Shown piece by piece: positions 8,112-17,065 of a stretch of 41,711 nt of DNA (within the stretch, counting starts at the first letter, position 1; the number at the start of each line of letters is the position of its first letter). The notes below the pieces were generated by a model. The model ran no database searches. It was not told where the DNA came from and was given only the letters and a program-made list of their open reading frames with translations. The stretch is taken from assembly GCA_023386155.1 (NCBI GenBank), contig JAEWKH010000006.1, positions 1-41,711 on the forward strand, read 5' to 3'. Made by a program: the position numbers and the translations under genes. The stretch comes from Pseudomonadota bacterium. Its GTDB lineage: Bacteria > Pseudomonadota > Alphaproteobacteria > Rhizobiales > Beijerinckiaceae.

Positions 8112-9443
8112 TTAGGAAGCGGACTTCTGCAGATAGCCCGTCACCGACCGGCGGGGGATGAGATAGCGCTCGGCCGCGGAGGCGAGATCGTCCTTCATGA
8201 CGGTCTCGATCTCGACGGGCCAGCGGCGCACCTCATCGATGGTCTCGCCGATGGCGAGCGCCGATCCGTAGATGCGGGCGAGCGAGGACTGGCTGTCGGT
8301 GGAATAGATCGTCTCCGCCACGAGGCGCGTCTTGGCGCGCTCGATGGAATCCGCATCCAGCGCCTCGGCGGGAATCGTCTTGAGCACCTGATCGACGGCC
8401 TCTTCCAGAGCCTGCAGCGACACGCCCTCGGCCGGCACCGCATAGACGCAGAAGCGGGTGTCCTCCATGGCGGAGGACATGTACCAGGCGCCGGCATTCA
8501 CGGCGATGCCGCGCTCCATCACGAGCTTGCGGTAGAGATAGGAAGTCGGGCCGCCGCCGATCACCTCGGCGAGAAGCTCGAGCGAATAGCAATCGCGCTG
8601 CGAGGCCGTGCGGCAGGACGGCACGAGATAGAGCCGCTGCATGGTCGGCTGCTCGACCTTCGGATCGGCCACGGTGATGTGGCGCGCCGCCACGGGATCG
8701 GGCTCGCGCGGACGCACGCGCACCGGGCGCTTGCCCTGCGGCGCGATGCGGCCGTAGGTGGCATCGGCCAGACGGCGTACCTCGTCCTCGCTCACATCGC
8801 CTGCAACGACGAGAATACCGTTCTCGGGTGTGTAGAAGCGACGATAGTAATCGAGCGCGTGGTCACGATTGAGCGTCTCGATCTCGTGCATCCAGCCGAT
8901 GATCGGAATGCCGTAAGGGTGATGCACGAAGAGCGAGGCCGCCATGGCTTCCGAGAGCTGAGCCGAGGGATCGGTCTCGACGCGCATGCGCCGCTCTTCC
9001 AGCACCACGTCGCGCTCCGGGCCGATGACGGCTTCCTCGAGCAGGAGGTTCGTCATGCGGTCGGCCTCGAACTCCATCATGGTCTTGAGGTTCTCGCGCG
9101 CGACGCGCTGGAAATAGGCCGTGTAGTCGAAGGAGGTGAATGCGTTCTCCTGGCCGCCGAGACCCGAGACCACTTTCGAGAACTCTCCGGCCGGGTGCTT
9201 CTCGGTGCCCTTGAACATCAGGTGCTCGAGGAAATGCGCGATGCCCGACTGCCCGAGCGGATCGTCCGCCGAACCGTTGCGATACCAGACCATGTGCGTG
9301 ACGACGGGAACGCGGCGATCCGGAATGACGACCACATCGAGGCCGTTGTCGAGCGTGAAGGACGACAAGTCCGGACCACTGCCTTCGGTCCGCCCGAAGG
9401 AGGCGGCGTCGGCGCGGAGAAGAGGCTTAGAGGCAGTGTCCAT
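8112..9443 (-). CDS. M16 family zinc metallopeptidase, catalytic subunit
   Basis: A 443-aa zinc peptidase with the inverted zinc motif HFLEH at residues 70-74 and the downstream third-ligand region PERDVVLEERR. Its GQENAFTSFDYTAYFQ and HHPYGIPIIGWMHEI stretches are typical of bacterial proteins related to mitochondrial beta-MPP and PqqF. It pairs with the inactive subunit encoded immediately downstream. The gene follows ileS, lspA and a secreted-protein gene on the same strand, after a 214-base gap that holds a strong inverted repeat, so it may have its own promoter. The natural substrate is unknown; peptide degradation is the conservative view. Confidence 0.92.
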   Translation of the reverse strand: MDTASKPLLRADAASFGRTEGSGPDLSSFTLDNGLDVVVIPDRRVPVVTHMVWYRNGSADDPLGQSGIAHFLEHLMFKGTEKHPAGEFSKVVSGLGGQENAFTSFDYTAYFQRVARENLKTMMEFEADRMTNLLLEEAVIGPERDVVLEERRMRVETDPSAQLSEAMAASLFVHHPYGIPIIGWMHEIETLNRDHALDYYRRFYTPENGILVVAGDVSEDEVRRLADATYGRIAPQGKRPVRVRPREPDPVAARHITVADPKVEQPTMQRLYLVPSCRTASQRDCYSLELLAEVIGGGPTSYLYRKLVMERGIAVNAGAWYMSSAMEDTRFCVYAVPAEGVSLQALEEAVDQVLKTIPAEALDADSIERAKTRLVAETIYSTDSQSSLARIYGSALAIGETIDEVRRWPVEIETVMKDDLASAAERYLIPRRSVTGYLQKSAS

Positions 9444-9603
9444 GACGTTTCAACCTTGGCGACATCAAATCGTTTCGCGGGGTGATTCCTACGGGATAGT
9501 CAATTTAGGGGGCTATGCAAGCGAAGCCGCTGATCTTTCCCGAGCGGCACCTTTTGTCCGGAATGCCGGGGCAGGCTTGGCTTTTCATGGCCCCCATAAC
9601 GTT

Positions 9604-9636
9604 TTCAGGCGAAGCGGGTGTACCCGTTCGCCTGAA
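9604..9636 (-). terminator. inverted repeat, possible terminator of the ileS-lspA operon
   Basis: TTCAGGCGAA (9604-9613) pairs perfectly with TTCGCCTGAA (9627-9636), with a further GGG/CCC pairing inside and a TGTA loop. It lies 21 bases past the stop codon of the gene ending at 9658. No clear U-run follows in either direction, so it may end transcription weakly or stabilise RNA 3' ends. Confidence 0.4.
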
Positions 9637-9657
9637 GGAAGTGGGAAGAGTCAATGC

Positions 9658-10305
9658 TTACTGCCTGCTCTGCCGCTGGCGGAGATAGGCCGACGGGCTG
9701 TCCGGATCGCCCGAAATAACGGGATCGGCCGTAGCCTTGAGGCGGCCGCCGCCCTGGGCCTTGAGCAGGTCGCCCGGAGGATCGCTGAGGTAGCGGCGGT
9801 CGATGCCGTCGCCCTGCAGCTTCGGCGTGTCTTCCTTGGAGAAGGCGCGCAGCTCGTCGGGAGTCATGCGGGCGATGTCGGCCTGCCGGCCGACGGGATG
9901 TTGCGGGCCTGCCGAAGCGTTGGGATTGCGTCCGGCGCGCATCTCCTCGATGGAGAGACGCTTGCCCTCGGTGTTCTTGTAGAGTTCGGAGCTCGTATAG
10001 GGCGTACGGGCCTCGGCAGCGGCCTTGCGGCGGGCGGCCACGTCCGGGTCCCTGGGCCAGTTGCCGTTGCGCGCCTCGGCACCGCCGCCGGCGGCCGGAG
10101 GCGGCAGGTCCATCTTGGGCGGAAGCACGAGCGGCGCGCGCTCGTTGTAGGTGATGGGCGCCTTTTCCTTGGGAATGATGCCGATGGCGCCGAGGATGCT
10201 CTTCACGGCCTCGCCTTCCTCGGCCGAAGCCCCGGAGGCGACGATCAGAAGCGCCAAGGCCCCCGCGCGGCCTATGATTTTCATTCCCTTCATGGCACCC
10301 ACCAT
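9658..10305 (-). CDS. secreted proline/alanine-rich hypothetical protein
   Basis: I do not recognise a named family. The 215-aa product has an N-terminal signal peptide (ALALLIVASGASA, cleavage before EE) and no lipobox cysteine, so it is probably periplasmic. The rest is charged and low in hydrophobic residues, with a PPPAAGGG linker and short conserved-looking stretches (TPYTSSELYKNTEGKRLS, IARMTPDELRAF), suggesting an extended protein. ATG codons at 10305, 10293 and 10284 are all possible starts, and the ribosome site does not decide. It sits between lspA and the M16 pair, an order I associate with Hyphomicrobiales, which suggests an envelope role; that is inference. Confidence 0.65.
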   Translation of the reverse strand: MVGAMKGMKIIGRAGALALLIVASGASAEEGEAVKSILGAIGIIPKEKAPITYNERAPLVLPPKMDLPPPAAGGGAEARNGNWPRDPDVAARRKAAAEARTPYTSSELYKNTEGKRLSIEEMRAGRNPNASAGPQHPVGRQADIARMTPDELRAFSKEDTPKLQGDGIDRRYLSDPPGDLLKAQGGGRLKATADPVISGDPDSPSAYLRQRQSRQ

Positions 10306-10380
10306 TCGTTTCTCATTGTGGCCGGAAGGCCTGATCGCTCATTCTGGCGAACATATGGCGGCCATGGCCATAAAATATCG

Positions 10381-11001
10381 TTATTTTGCCCGCCGCCCCT
10401 CGAGGACGAAGGAGTCATAAAGCAAACCGACCACCCCCGCAACGATAGCGGCATCCGCCACATTGAAGACGTACCAGGACCACGACCCGACATGGATCTG
10501 GATGAAATCGAACACGGCGCCGAACCAGAGGCGGTCGATCACGTTGCCGATCGCCCCGCCGGCGATCAGGCCGAGGGAAGCCGCCAGAAGCTTGGCCGAG
10601 GTCCGGCGGATCCAGAAGAACAGGCCGCCGGCGGCCAGGATGGAAATAACGATCAGCCCCCAGCGGCCGAGTTCCGAGTTCTGCTGGAACAGGCCGTAGG
10701 AAATCCCCCGGTTCCAGACCACGATCAGGTTGACGAAGGGAGCGAACTCGACCGGCTCCTTTACCGGGAGGTCGTAGATATAGAACGTGTAGAGCTTCGT
10801 CGCCTGGTCGAGGATGAGCGTGATCGCGGCCACGGAAAAGCCGAGGATCGCGGCGACGGACATCCCCTTCTGCCCCGCACGCCCCCTGCCCGCCCCCTTC
10901 GGGGAGCGCGACCGGCTCGCAGCGCGCGGGCGCGGCGAACCGGGTCGAGGCGTCATGCCTGGATCGGCAAGGGGAGCCCCCGTGTCGTCGGACTTGCTCA
11001 T
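10381..11001 (-). CDS. lspA: lipoprotein signal peptidase (signal peptidase II)
   Basis: A 206-aa inner-membrane aspartyl protease that removes signal peptides from diacylglyceryl-prolipoproteins. The family signatures GGAIGNVIDRL and FNVADAAI carry the two catalytic aspartates, and four membrane segments lie at roughly residues 49-67, 92-107, 115-134 and 175-195. Its ATG (11001) overlaps the ileS stop codon in an ATGA, so the genes are translationally coupled. The first 46 residues are an unusual Pro/Arg/Ser-rich tail before the typical LspA start; Met47 (10863) would give a product of normal length. Start choice rests on the overlap. Confidence 0.93.
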   Translation of the reverse strand: MSKSDDTGAPLADPGMTPRPGSPRPRAASRSRSPKGAGRGRAGQKGMSVAAILGFSVAAITLILDQATKLYTFYIYDLPVKEPVEFAPFVNLIVVWNRGISYGLFQQNSELGRWGLIVISILAAGGLFFWIRRTSAKLLAASLGLIAGGAIGNVIDRLWFGAVFDFIQIHVGSWSWYVFNVADAAIVAGVVGLLYDSFVLEGRRAK

Positions 11002-13955
11002 TCGGCCGCGGCCCTCAGCTGGTCCCATTCGCGCAGCGCCGCCGCATCGCGGGGCGTCACGTCCGGATAGTCGGGGTCGGTGCCGACATCGGGCGTCACC
11101 TTCCACGAGCGGGCGCATTTGCGGCCCTGCGCGAGCGCCGGCACGACAGAGACGCCTTTCACGTCCTCGAGACGGAACGCGTCCGCCGGTCCCTCACCCT
11201 GCACCACCTGGATGCCGGACGTGATGCAGATCTCGGCGAGGTCGAGGCCCTGCACGGCCTTGAGCAGGCTCTCGTCGGCGATGTGCACCGCGGGCGCCGC
11301 CTCCAGGCTCGCGCCGATCCGCTTCTGCGCGCGCTCGATCTCCAGCGCGCCTGTAACGACGCGGCGCACGCGACGGACCTTCGCCCAGCGCTCGGCAAGC
11401 GCATCGTCGCGCCATTCCGCCGGCACCTGCGGGAAGGTTTCGAGATGCACCGACTCGGCCTGCGGGTAGCGCGCGAGCCAGGCCTCCTCGGCCGTGAAGG
11501 CGAGGATCGGGGCGATCCAGGTCGCCACGCAGCGGAAGGTCTGGTCGATCACGGTGAGCGCGCTCTTGCGCACGACGCTCGAGATCGGATCGCAATAGAG
11601 CGCGTCCTTGCGGATGTCGAAATAGAAGGCCGACAGATCCGTGGTCATGAACGAGTTGAGGAGCGCGATCACCCGCTTGTAGTCGAAGGTGCCGTAGGCC
11701 TCGCGCATCTCCCCGTCGAGCTCGGCGAGGCGATGCAGCACGAAGCGCTCCAGCTCCGGCATCTCGGCGAACGCGACCTTGTCGGCATCGCGGAAATGCG
11801 CCAGCGAACCCAGCATCCAGCGGATCGTGTTGCGCAGCTTGCGATAGGTCTCGACGAAGGTCTTCAGGATCTCCGGACCGATGCGCAGGTCGTCCGAGTA
11901 ATCGGACGCCGCCACCCAGAGGCGCAGGATGTCGGCGCCTGAATCCTGGATCACCTTCTGCGGCGCGACCACGTTGCCGAGGGACTTCGACATCTTCTGG
12001 CCCTTCTCGTCGAGGACAAAGCCGTGGGTCAGGACGATGTCGTAGGGCGCGCGGCCGCGCGTTCCGCAGCTTTCGAGCAGCGAGGAATGGAACCAGCCGC
12101 GATGCTGGTCCGAGCCTTCGAGATACATGACCTGGTCGGGCCCGCCGTCGACCTTGCGCTTCACCTTCAGGTCGTCGCGCTTCTCGAGCGCGAAGGCGTG
12201 CGTGCAGCCGGAATCGAACCATACGTCAAGGATGTCGTCGACCTTGTCGAAATCGGCAAGGTCGTAGCCGCCCGCCTTCAGGAAGCGCGAACCGTCATCC
12301 GCATACCAGGCATCGGCGCCCTCCTTCTCGAAGGCCTCGGCGATGGCGTCGTTCACGCGCTCGTCCTTGAGGATCTCGTTGGTGCCCTTCTTCACGAAGA
12401 CGGCGATCGGCACGCCCCAGGCGCGCTGGCGCGAGACCACCCAGTCGGGCCGGTTCTCGATCATGCCGGTGATGCGGTTCTCGCCCGTCTCCGGCACCCA
12501 CTCGACGGTCTTGATCGCATGAAGCGCGCGCTGACGGAGCGTATCGCCCTTGTCGTCGAGCGGCTTGTCCATGGAGATGAACCATTGCGGCGTGTTGCGG
12601 AAGATCAGCGGACCCTTCGAGCGCCAGGAATGCGGATACTGGTGCTTGAGGCGCCCGCGCGCGATGAGCGCGCCGACCTCGACGAGCTTCCTGATCACCG
12701 CCTCGTTGGCGCCCGCATCCTTGCCCTTGTCGTCGTAGATGCGCTCGCCCGCGAAGAACGGCACGTCCGGGAAATAGGATGAATCCGGCGACACCGTGTG
12801 CGGCACTTCCTTGGTGCCGCAGGCGGCGAAGATATCGCGGTGCTTCACATAAGTATTGTAGTCGTCCGCGCCGTGGCCGGGCGCCGTGTGCACGAAGCCC
12901 GTGCCCGCATCGTCGGTGACGTAATCGGCCGGCAGCACCGGCACGCCGAAATCCCAGTAGCCGTTGGCGCCCTCGAGCCCCCGGAACGGGTGCGCGCAGC
13001 GCTCGATCATCACCGGCAGCACGTCCTTCACGCGCTGGTATTCGGCAACGCGCGCGGCCGCGAAAACGTCGGCGGCGAGCTTGTCGGCGATCACGAGACG
13101 GTCGCCCACCTTCGCCCAGTTGTCCTCGGCCGCTTCCGTGACCTCGTAGAGGCCGTAGGCGATGTTCTCGCCATACGCGATGGCGCGGTTGGCCGGGATC
13201 GTCCAGGGAGTCGTCGTCCAGATGACCACGGACGCGCCGTCGAGGTCGCCGTCGAGCGTGTTGGTGATCCTGAACTTCACCCAGATCGTCGTGGAGGTCT
13301 TCTCGTGATACTCGACCTCGGCCTCGGCGAGCGCGGTCTTCTCCACGGAGGACCACATGACGGGCTTGGAGCCGCGATAGAGCTGGTCGCTCACCGCGAA
13401 CTTCATGATCTCGCGGGCGATCTGCGCTTCCGCGTCGTAGCTCATGGTCTGGTAGGGGTCCGCCCAGTCGCCCTCGACGCCGAGGCGCTTGAACTCCTCG
13501 CGCTGCACGTCGATCCACTTCTCGGCGAAGGCCCGGCACTCGCGGCGGAACTCGACGATGTCCACGTCGTCCTTGTTCTTGCCCTTGGCGCGGTACTCCT
13601 CCTCGATCTTCCACTCGATCGGCAGGCCGTGGCAGTCCCAGCCGGGCACGTAGTTGGAATCGAAGCCCAGCATGCCCTGCGAGCGGACCACCATGTCCTT
13701 CAGGATCTTGTTGAGGGCGTGCCCGATATGGATGTTGCCGTTGGCATAGGGAGGGCCGTCGTGCAACACGAAGCGCGGCCGGCCCTTCTGCACCTCGCGC
13801 AGGCGCTCGTAGAGCCGGTTCTCGTTCCAGCGCTGCAGGAGCTGCGGCTCGCGTTGCGGCAGGCCGGCCCGCATGGGGAACTCGGTCTGCGGCAGGAACA
13901 GGGTTTCGGAATAGTCTCGGGCGGCGCTTTCAGGCTTATCGGTCATGACGGTCAA
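10998..13955 (-). CDS. ileS: isoleucyl-tRNA synthetase
   Basis: A 985-aa class I synthetase charging tRNA-Ile. The HIGH motif appears as GNIHIGHALN near residue 75 and the KMSKS loop as KGQKMSKSLGN; between them is the CP1 editing domain with TTTPWTIPANRAIAYG. VPGWDCHGLPIEWK is also diagnostic. The C-terminal zinc motif of E. coli IleS (two CxxC pairs) is eroded: only KCARSW remains and the second pair is absent. ATG 13955 is used; a second ATG three codons later is equally possible. It begins the minus-strand operon ileS-lspA. The 290-base gap to the divergent msrB presumably holds both promoters, but I cannot assign them with confidence. Confidence 0.97.
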   Translation of the reverse strand: MTVMTDKPESAARDYSETLFLPQTEFPMRAGLPQREPQLLQRWNENRLYERLREVQKGRPRFVLHDGPPYANGNIHIGHALNKILKDMVVRSQGMLGFDSNYVPGWDCHGLPIEWKIEEEYRAKGKNKDDVDIVEFRRECRAFAEKWIDVQREEFKRLGVEGDWADPYQTMSYDAEAQIAREIMKFAVSDQLYRGSKPVMWSSVEKTALAEAEVEYHEKTSTTIWVKFRITNTLDGDLDGASVVIWTTTPWTIPANRAIAYGENIAYGLYEVTEAAEDNWAKVGDRLVIADKLAADVFAAARVAEYQRVKDVLPVMIERCAHPFRGLEGANGYWDFGVPVLPADYVTDDAGTGFVHTAPGHGADDYNTYVKHRDIFAACGTKEVPHTVSPDSSYFPDVPFFAGERIYDDKGKDAGANEAVIRKLVEVGALIARGRLKHQYPHSWRSKGPLIFRNTPQWFISMDKPLDDKGDTLRQRALHAIKTVEWVPETGENRITGMIENRPDWVVSRQRAWGVPIAVFVKKGTNEILKDERVNDAIAEAFEKEGADAWYADDGSRFLKAGGYDLADFDKVDDILDVWFDSGCTHAFALEKRDDLKVKRKVDGGPDQVMYLEGSDQHRGWFHSSLLESCGTRGRAPYDIVLTHGFVLDEKGQKMSKSLGNVVAPQKVIQDSGADILRLWVAASDYSDDLRIGPEILKTFVETYRKLRNTIRWMLGSLAHFRDADKVAFAEMPELERFVLHRLAELDGEMREAYGTFDYKRVIALLNSFMTTDLSAFYFDIRKDALYCDPISSVVRKSALTVIDQTFRCVATWIAPILAFTAEEAWLARYPQAESVHLETFPQVPAEWRDDALAERWAKVRRVRRVVTGALEIERAQKRIGASLEAAPAVHIADESLLKAVQGLDLAEICITSGIQVVQGEGPADAFRLEDVKGVSVVPALAQGRKCARSWKVTPDVGTDPDYPDVTPRDAAALREWDQLRAAAE

Positions 13956-14245
13956 TCGGTCTTGTGTGGCCCGTATCGATCAGGCGGGCGCATCGGGCTT
14001 CTGTCAGAGGGCGAACGGCTGGGATCCCGGACCTTCGCAGGTCATGCGAAAGCCGGGCCGATAATTCGCGCAGCGCCTATGCGGGCCGCCGGCAGATCCT
14101 GAGAAGCCATGGGCATGCCGAGCCTTTTAGCAGCGCCGGGCCGGATAATAAAGCGTGGTGATTGGCCCGGACCCTCCCTATTTAAGGGCGGCAACCCAGC
14201 CCTATAGTCCCCTCGGCAAGGCCGGCGGGCAGGAAGGATTGAACC

Positions 14246-14749
14246 ATGGCAGACTCGACCACGACAACCGAGCGGCGCTCGAAAGCCGGCTTCGACCTCA
14301 CGCCGCCCACATCCGAGCAATTGCACGCCCTGGTGGCCAATCTCGACGACGAGGAGCGCCGGGTCCTGCTCGAGCACGGGACCGAAAGGCCCTTCTGCGG
14401 CATCTTCAACGAGGCCAAGGAAAAGGGGACCTATTGCTGCCGCCTCTGCGGCCTGCCCCTGTTCAAGTCGGGCACCAAGTTCGAATCCGGCACCGGCTGG
14501 CCGAGCTTCTTCGACCCGATCGACCGCGATCACTTGGCCTTCGTGCGCGACACCAGCTACGGCATGGTCCGCACCGAGATCCGCTGCACCCGCTGCGAGG
14601 GCCATCTCGGCCACGTGTTCGACGACGGCCCGCCTCCGACCGGCGAGCGCTACTGCATGAACTCGGTCTCCCTGCGCTTCGTGGCCGAAGGCGATCCGCT
14701 CCCGGACGAGCTGGGCCGGGGGGCGCCGGAGGGCGAAGTGACGGGCTGA
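14246..14749 (+). CDS. msrB: peptide-methionine (R)-S-oxide reductase
   Basis: A 167-aa MsrB that repairs oxidised methionine (R-sulfoxide) in proteins. Zinc ligands are Cys65/Cys68 (CRLC) and Cys114/Cys117 (CTRC), followed by EGHLGHVFDDGP. The catalytic cysteine is Cys137 in GERYCMNSVSLRF. Extra cysteines at 51 (PFCGIF) and 64 could serve as the resolving residue. No signal peptide is present, so it is cytoplasmic. AGGAAGG stands 8 bases before ATG 14246. It lies 6 bases upstream of a DUF3095 gene and is surely co-transcribed with it. The pair runs opposite to ileS and ribF on either side. Confidence 0.95.
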   Translation: MADSTTTTERRSKAGFDLTPPTSEQLHALVANLDDEERRVLLEHGTERPFCGIFNEAKEKGTYCCRLCGLPLFKSGTKFESGTGWPSFFDPIDRDHLAFVRDTSYGMVRTEIRCTRCEGHLGHVFDDGPPPTGERYCMNSVSLRFVAEGDPLPDELGRGAPEGEVTG

Positions 14750-14755
14750 AGGCCC

Positions 14756-15925
14756 ATGGGAACCGGCCTGCATGAGCAGGGCAGCAGGGCGGGCGCCGAT
14801 TTCTATGCCCGCCTGCCCGTCTTCGACCACTTCTCCCAGTTGACCGATCCGGGACTCTACATGCCCGTCCCGGACGATTGGGTGCTCGGTCTCAGCGACA
14901 TCGTGCGCTCGACCGCCGCCATCGCGAGCGGGCGTTACAAGGAGGTCAACACGGCGGCGGCGGCCGTCATCGCGGCCGTGTCCAACAAGCTCGGCACGAG
15001 CGCGTTTCCCTTCGTGTTCGGCGGGGACGGGGCGAGCTTCGCCCTGCCCGCCGCACAAGCCGACCTTGCGCGGGAGGCCCTGTCCGCCGTCGCCGCCTGG
15101 GTGCGCGATTCCTTCGATTTCGAGCTGCGCATCGCCATCGTTCCGGTCTCCGACATCCGCGCCGAGGGCCATGACGTCCGGATCGCCCGCTTCGCGGCCT
15201 CTCCCGACGTCTCCTACGCCATGTTCTCGGGCGGCGGCCTCGCCTATGCAGAACGACGGATGAAGGAGGGCGCCTTCGCCATCCCGCCGGCCAGGCCCGG
15301 GACCCTGCCCGACCTCACCGGCCTCACCTGCCGCTTCGACGAGATCACGCCCCAGCGCGGCACCATTCTGTCCCTGATCCTTCTTCCCGTCTCCGAAGCG
15401 AACGCAGACGCCTTCAATGCCCTCGTCGGCAAGGTCCTGTCCCTGGCCGAGGGCCAGGAGGCCGGACGGCCCCTGCCGGAGGGCGGCCCCGCCCTGAGCT
15501 CTCCCTTCAAGGGCTTCGACCTCGAAGCGAAAGCCGTCAGGAAGGATGGGCCGGGCCTCGTCACGCTTGCGAAGCTGGCGGCCCTGCGCCTGTTCGCCTT
15601 CCTGATCTTCCGGTTCGGGCTGACGATCGGCCGGTTCGATCCCGCCCGCTACCGGCACCAGCTCGTCGAGAACACGGATTTCCGCAAGTTCGACGACGGC
15701 CTGCGCATGACCCTCGACTGCACCCCCGCCCTCGCCGACCGGCTGGAAGCCCTGCTGGTGGAGGCGCAGCGGAACGGGGTCGCCCATTACGGCCTGCACC
15801 GGCAGGACGCCGCCCTCATGACCTGCTTCGTGCCCTCCCCGACCCGCAGCGATCACATCCATTTCGTCGACGGGGCCATGGGCGGCTACGCCATGGCGGC
15901 ACGGGCGCTGAAGCCGGCGATGTAA
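14756..15925 (+). CDS. DUF3095 family protein, nucleotide-cyclase-like
   Basis: A 389-aa protein I place in the DUF3095 family. Near the N-terminus, VLGLSDIVRST (Asp48) and FVFGGDGASFALP (Asp91) have the spacing and form of the two metal-binding aspartates of class III nucleotidyl cyclases and related palm domains. The middle (residues about 95-210) continues an alternating hydrophobic pattern, and a hydrophobic stretch LAALRLFAFLIFRFGLTIG lies near residue 280. The C-terminal part includes NTDFRKFDDGLRMTLDC and a long helix-like segment. Its start is 6 bases after the msrB stop, so the two are an operon. No cyclase activity is known to me for this family; the enzyme idea is inference from the motif. 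Confidence 0.75.
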   Translation: MGTGLHEQGSRAGADFYARLPVFDHFSQLTDPGLYMPVPDDWVLGLSDIVRSTAAIASGRYKEVNTAAAAVIAAVSNKLGTSAFPFVFGGDGASFALPAAQADLAREALSAVAAWVRDSFDFELRIAIVPVSDIRAEGHDVRIARFAASPDVSYAMFSGGGLAYAERRMKEGAFAIPPARPGTLPDLTGLTCRFDEITPQRGTILSLILLPVSEANADAFNALVGKVLSLAEGQEAGRPLPEGGPALSSPFKGFDLEAKAVRKDGPGLVTLAKLAALRLFAFLIFRFGLTIGRFDPARYRHQLVENTDFRKFDDGLRMTLDCTPALADRLEALLVEAQRNGVAHYGLHRQDAALMTCFVPSPTRSDHIHFVDGAMGGYAMAARALKPAM

Positions 15926-15943
15926 GGGAGCGTGGCTCGGGAA

Positions 15944-15969
15944 CCCTCCTCCCCCTTGTGGGGAGGGAA
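15944..15969. repeat. REP-like element, family A (copy 2, short)
   Basis: A single truncated arm, cctcctcccc-cttgtggggaggg, lying in the 56-base space between the convergent DUF3095 and ribF genes. It forms a small hairpin and could serve as a shared transcript end. Confidence 0.55.
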
Positions 15970-15981
15970 GTGACGCTTAGA

Positions 15982-16929
15982 TCAGCCGACCATCGAAACC
16001 GTCTTGTCCTCGGCGAGCATCCGCTTCGCCTCGGCCGAGTCCCAGTCCATCTGGGCGATCAGGGCCTCGATGCCGTCGAAGCGCTCCTCGCCGCGGATCC
16101 AGCCGACGAATTCCACGTCCAGGGTCTGTCCGTAGAGATCGCCGGAGAAGTCGAACAGGTGCACCTCGAGCAGCAGGGCGCCGTTATCGAAGGTCGGGCG
16201 GCGGCCGAAGCTGGCGACGCCGTCGACCGGACGGCCGGCCACCGAGGCTCGCACCGCGTAGATCCCGTGCCGGAGACGGCAATCGTCGGGCAGGCGCATA
16301 TTGGCCGTGGGATAGCCGAGCACACGGCCGCGCTTGTCGCCGTGGCGCACGTCGGCCCGGACGAACCAGCGATAACCGAGGAGCCGGTTGGCCGTGGCGA
16401 TATCGCCCGCCTCCAGGGCGGCGCGAATGGCGCTGGAGGAAACGGGCTCCGTTCCCTCGACGACGGCCGCCGCGATCAGGCATTCCAGCCCCCGCTCCCG
16501 GCACAGTTCCGCCATGCGGGCGGGATTTCCCTCGCGGCCGCGGCCGAAATGGAAATCGTGGCCGATCACAACCCCCGAGAGCTGTAGCTCATGCGCCAGC
16601 AGGTCCACGAAACCCGTCGCCGTCAGTGCCGCGAGGCTCCCGTCGAAGCGCCTCTGGAAGACGCCGTCGAGGCCGAGGCGCGCGAAGATCGCGAGCTTCA
16701 CCGGCTCCGGCGTCAGGCGGAACAAGGGTCGGTCGGGTTGGAAGAAGGTGCGCGGATGCGGCTCGAAGGTCACGGCGGCCGCAGGCCTACCGGAATTCAT
16801 GGCCATGCCGAGGAGATGCTGGTGCCCCCGGTGCACGCCGTCGAAATTGCCGATGGCCGCCCTGGCTCCCTTGAGGCTCTCGGGTACGGGATCGCCGTCG
16901 CGGCAGATCGCGAACGTGGGGGGCATCAC
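15982..16929 (-). CDS. ribF: bifunctional riboflavin kinase / FAD synthetase
   Basis: A 315-aa enzyme that makes FMN and then FAD. The N-terminal adenylyltransferase domain shows GNFDGVHRGHQHLL (nucleotide-binding, HxGH-like), VTFEPHPRTFF, GHDFHFGRGREGN and VSSSAIRAAL. The C-terminal flavokinase domain has GRVLGYPTANM, HGIYAVRASV and FVGWIRGEERF. Length is normal. Start is ATG 16929 (MMPPTF); a second ATG follows at once. In related genomes ribF directly precedes ileS; here the msrB-DUF3095 pair stands between them on the other strand. Confidence 0.95.
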   Translation of the reverse strand: MMPPTFAICRDGDPVPESLKGARAAIGNFDGVHRGHQHLLGMAMNSGRPAAAVTFEPHPRTFFQPDRPLFRLTPEPVKLAIFARLGLDGVFQRRFDGSLAALTATGFVDLLAHELQLSGVVIGHDFHFGRGREGNPARMAELCRERGLECLIAAAVVEGTEPVSSSAIRAALEAGDIATANRLLGYRWFVRADVRHGDKRGRVLGYPTANMRLPDDCRLRHGIYAVRASVAGRPVDGVASFGRRPTFDNGALLLEVHLFDFSGDLYGQTLDVEFVGWIRGEERFDGIEALIAQMDWDSAEAKRMLAEDKTVSMVG

Positions 16930-17065
16930 GGGAGAAACCTCGAAGCTCGTTGGGCGGAAATCGGTGCGGCGCGACCCTGTCGAAAAGCACCCTATGGGTC
17001 AAGTCTGCTCCGTCGACTCTCCAGGTCGTCCGTTATATTATCCGCCGAACCGATGGGGCCTGTTC

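Noticed and set aside
6735..9485. 916-residue plus-strand open frame opposite the M16 peptidase pair
   Set aside because: Shadow of two clear M16 genes; the translation is rich in Arg, Gly, His and Asp and has no recognisable motif.
14042..15862. 606-residue minus-strand open frame opposite msrB and the DUF3095 gene
   Set aside because: The plus strand carries MsrB catalytic motifs in frame, so the minus frame is a shadow.
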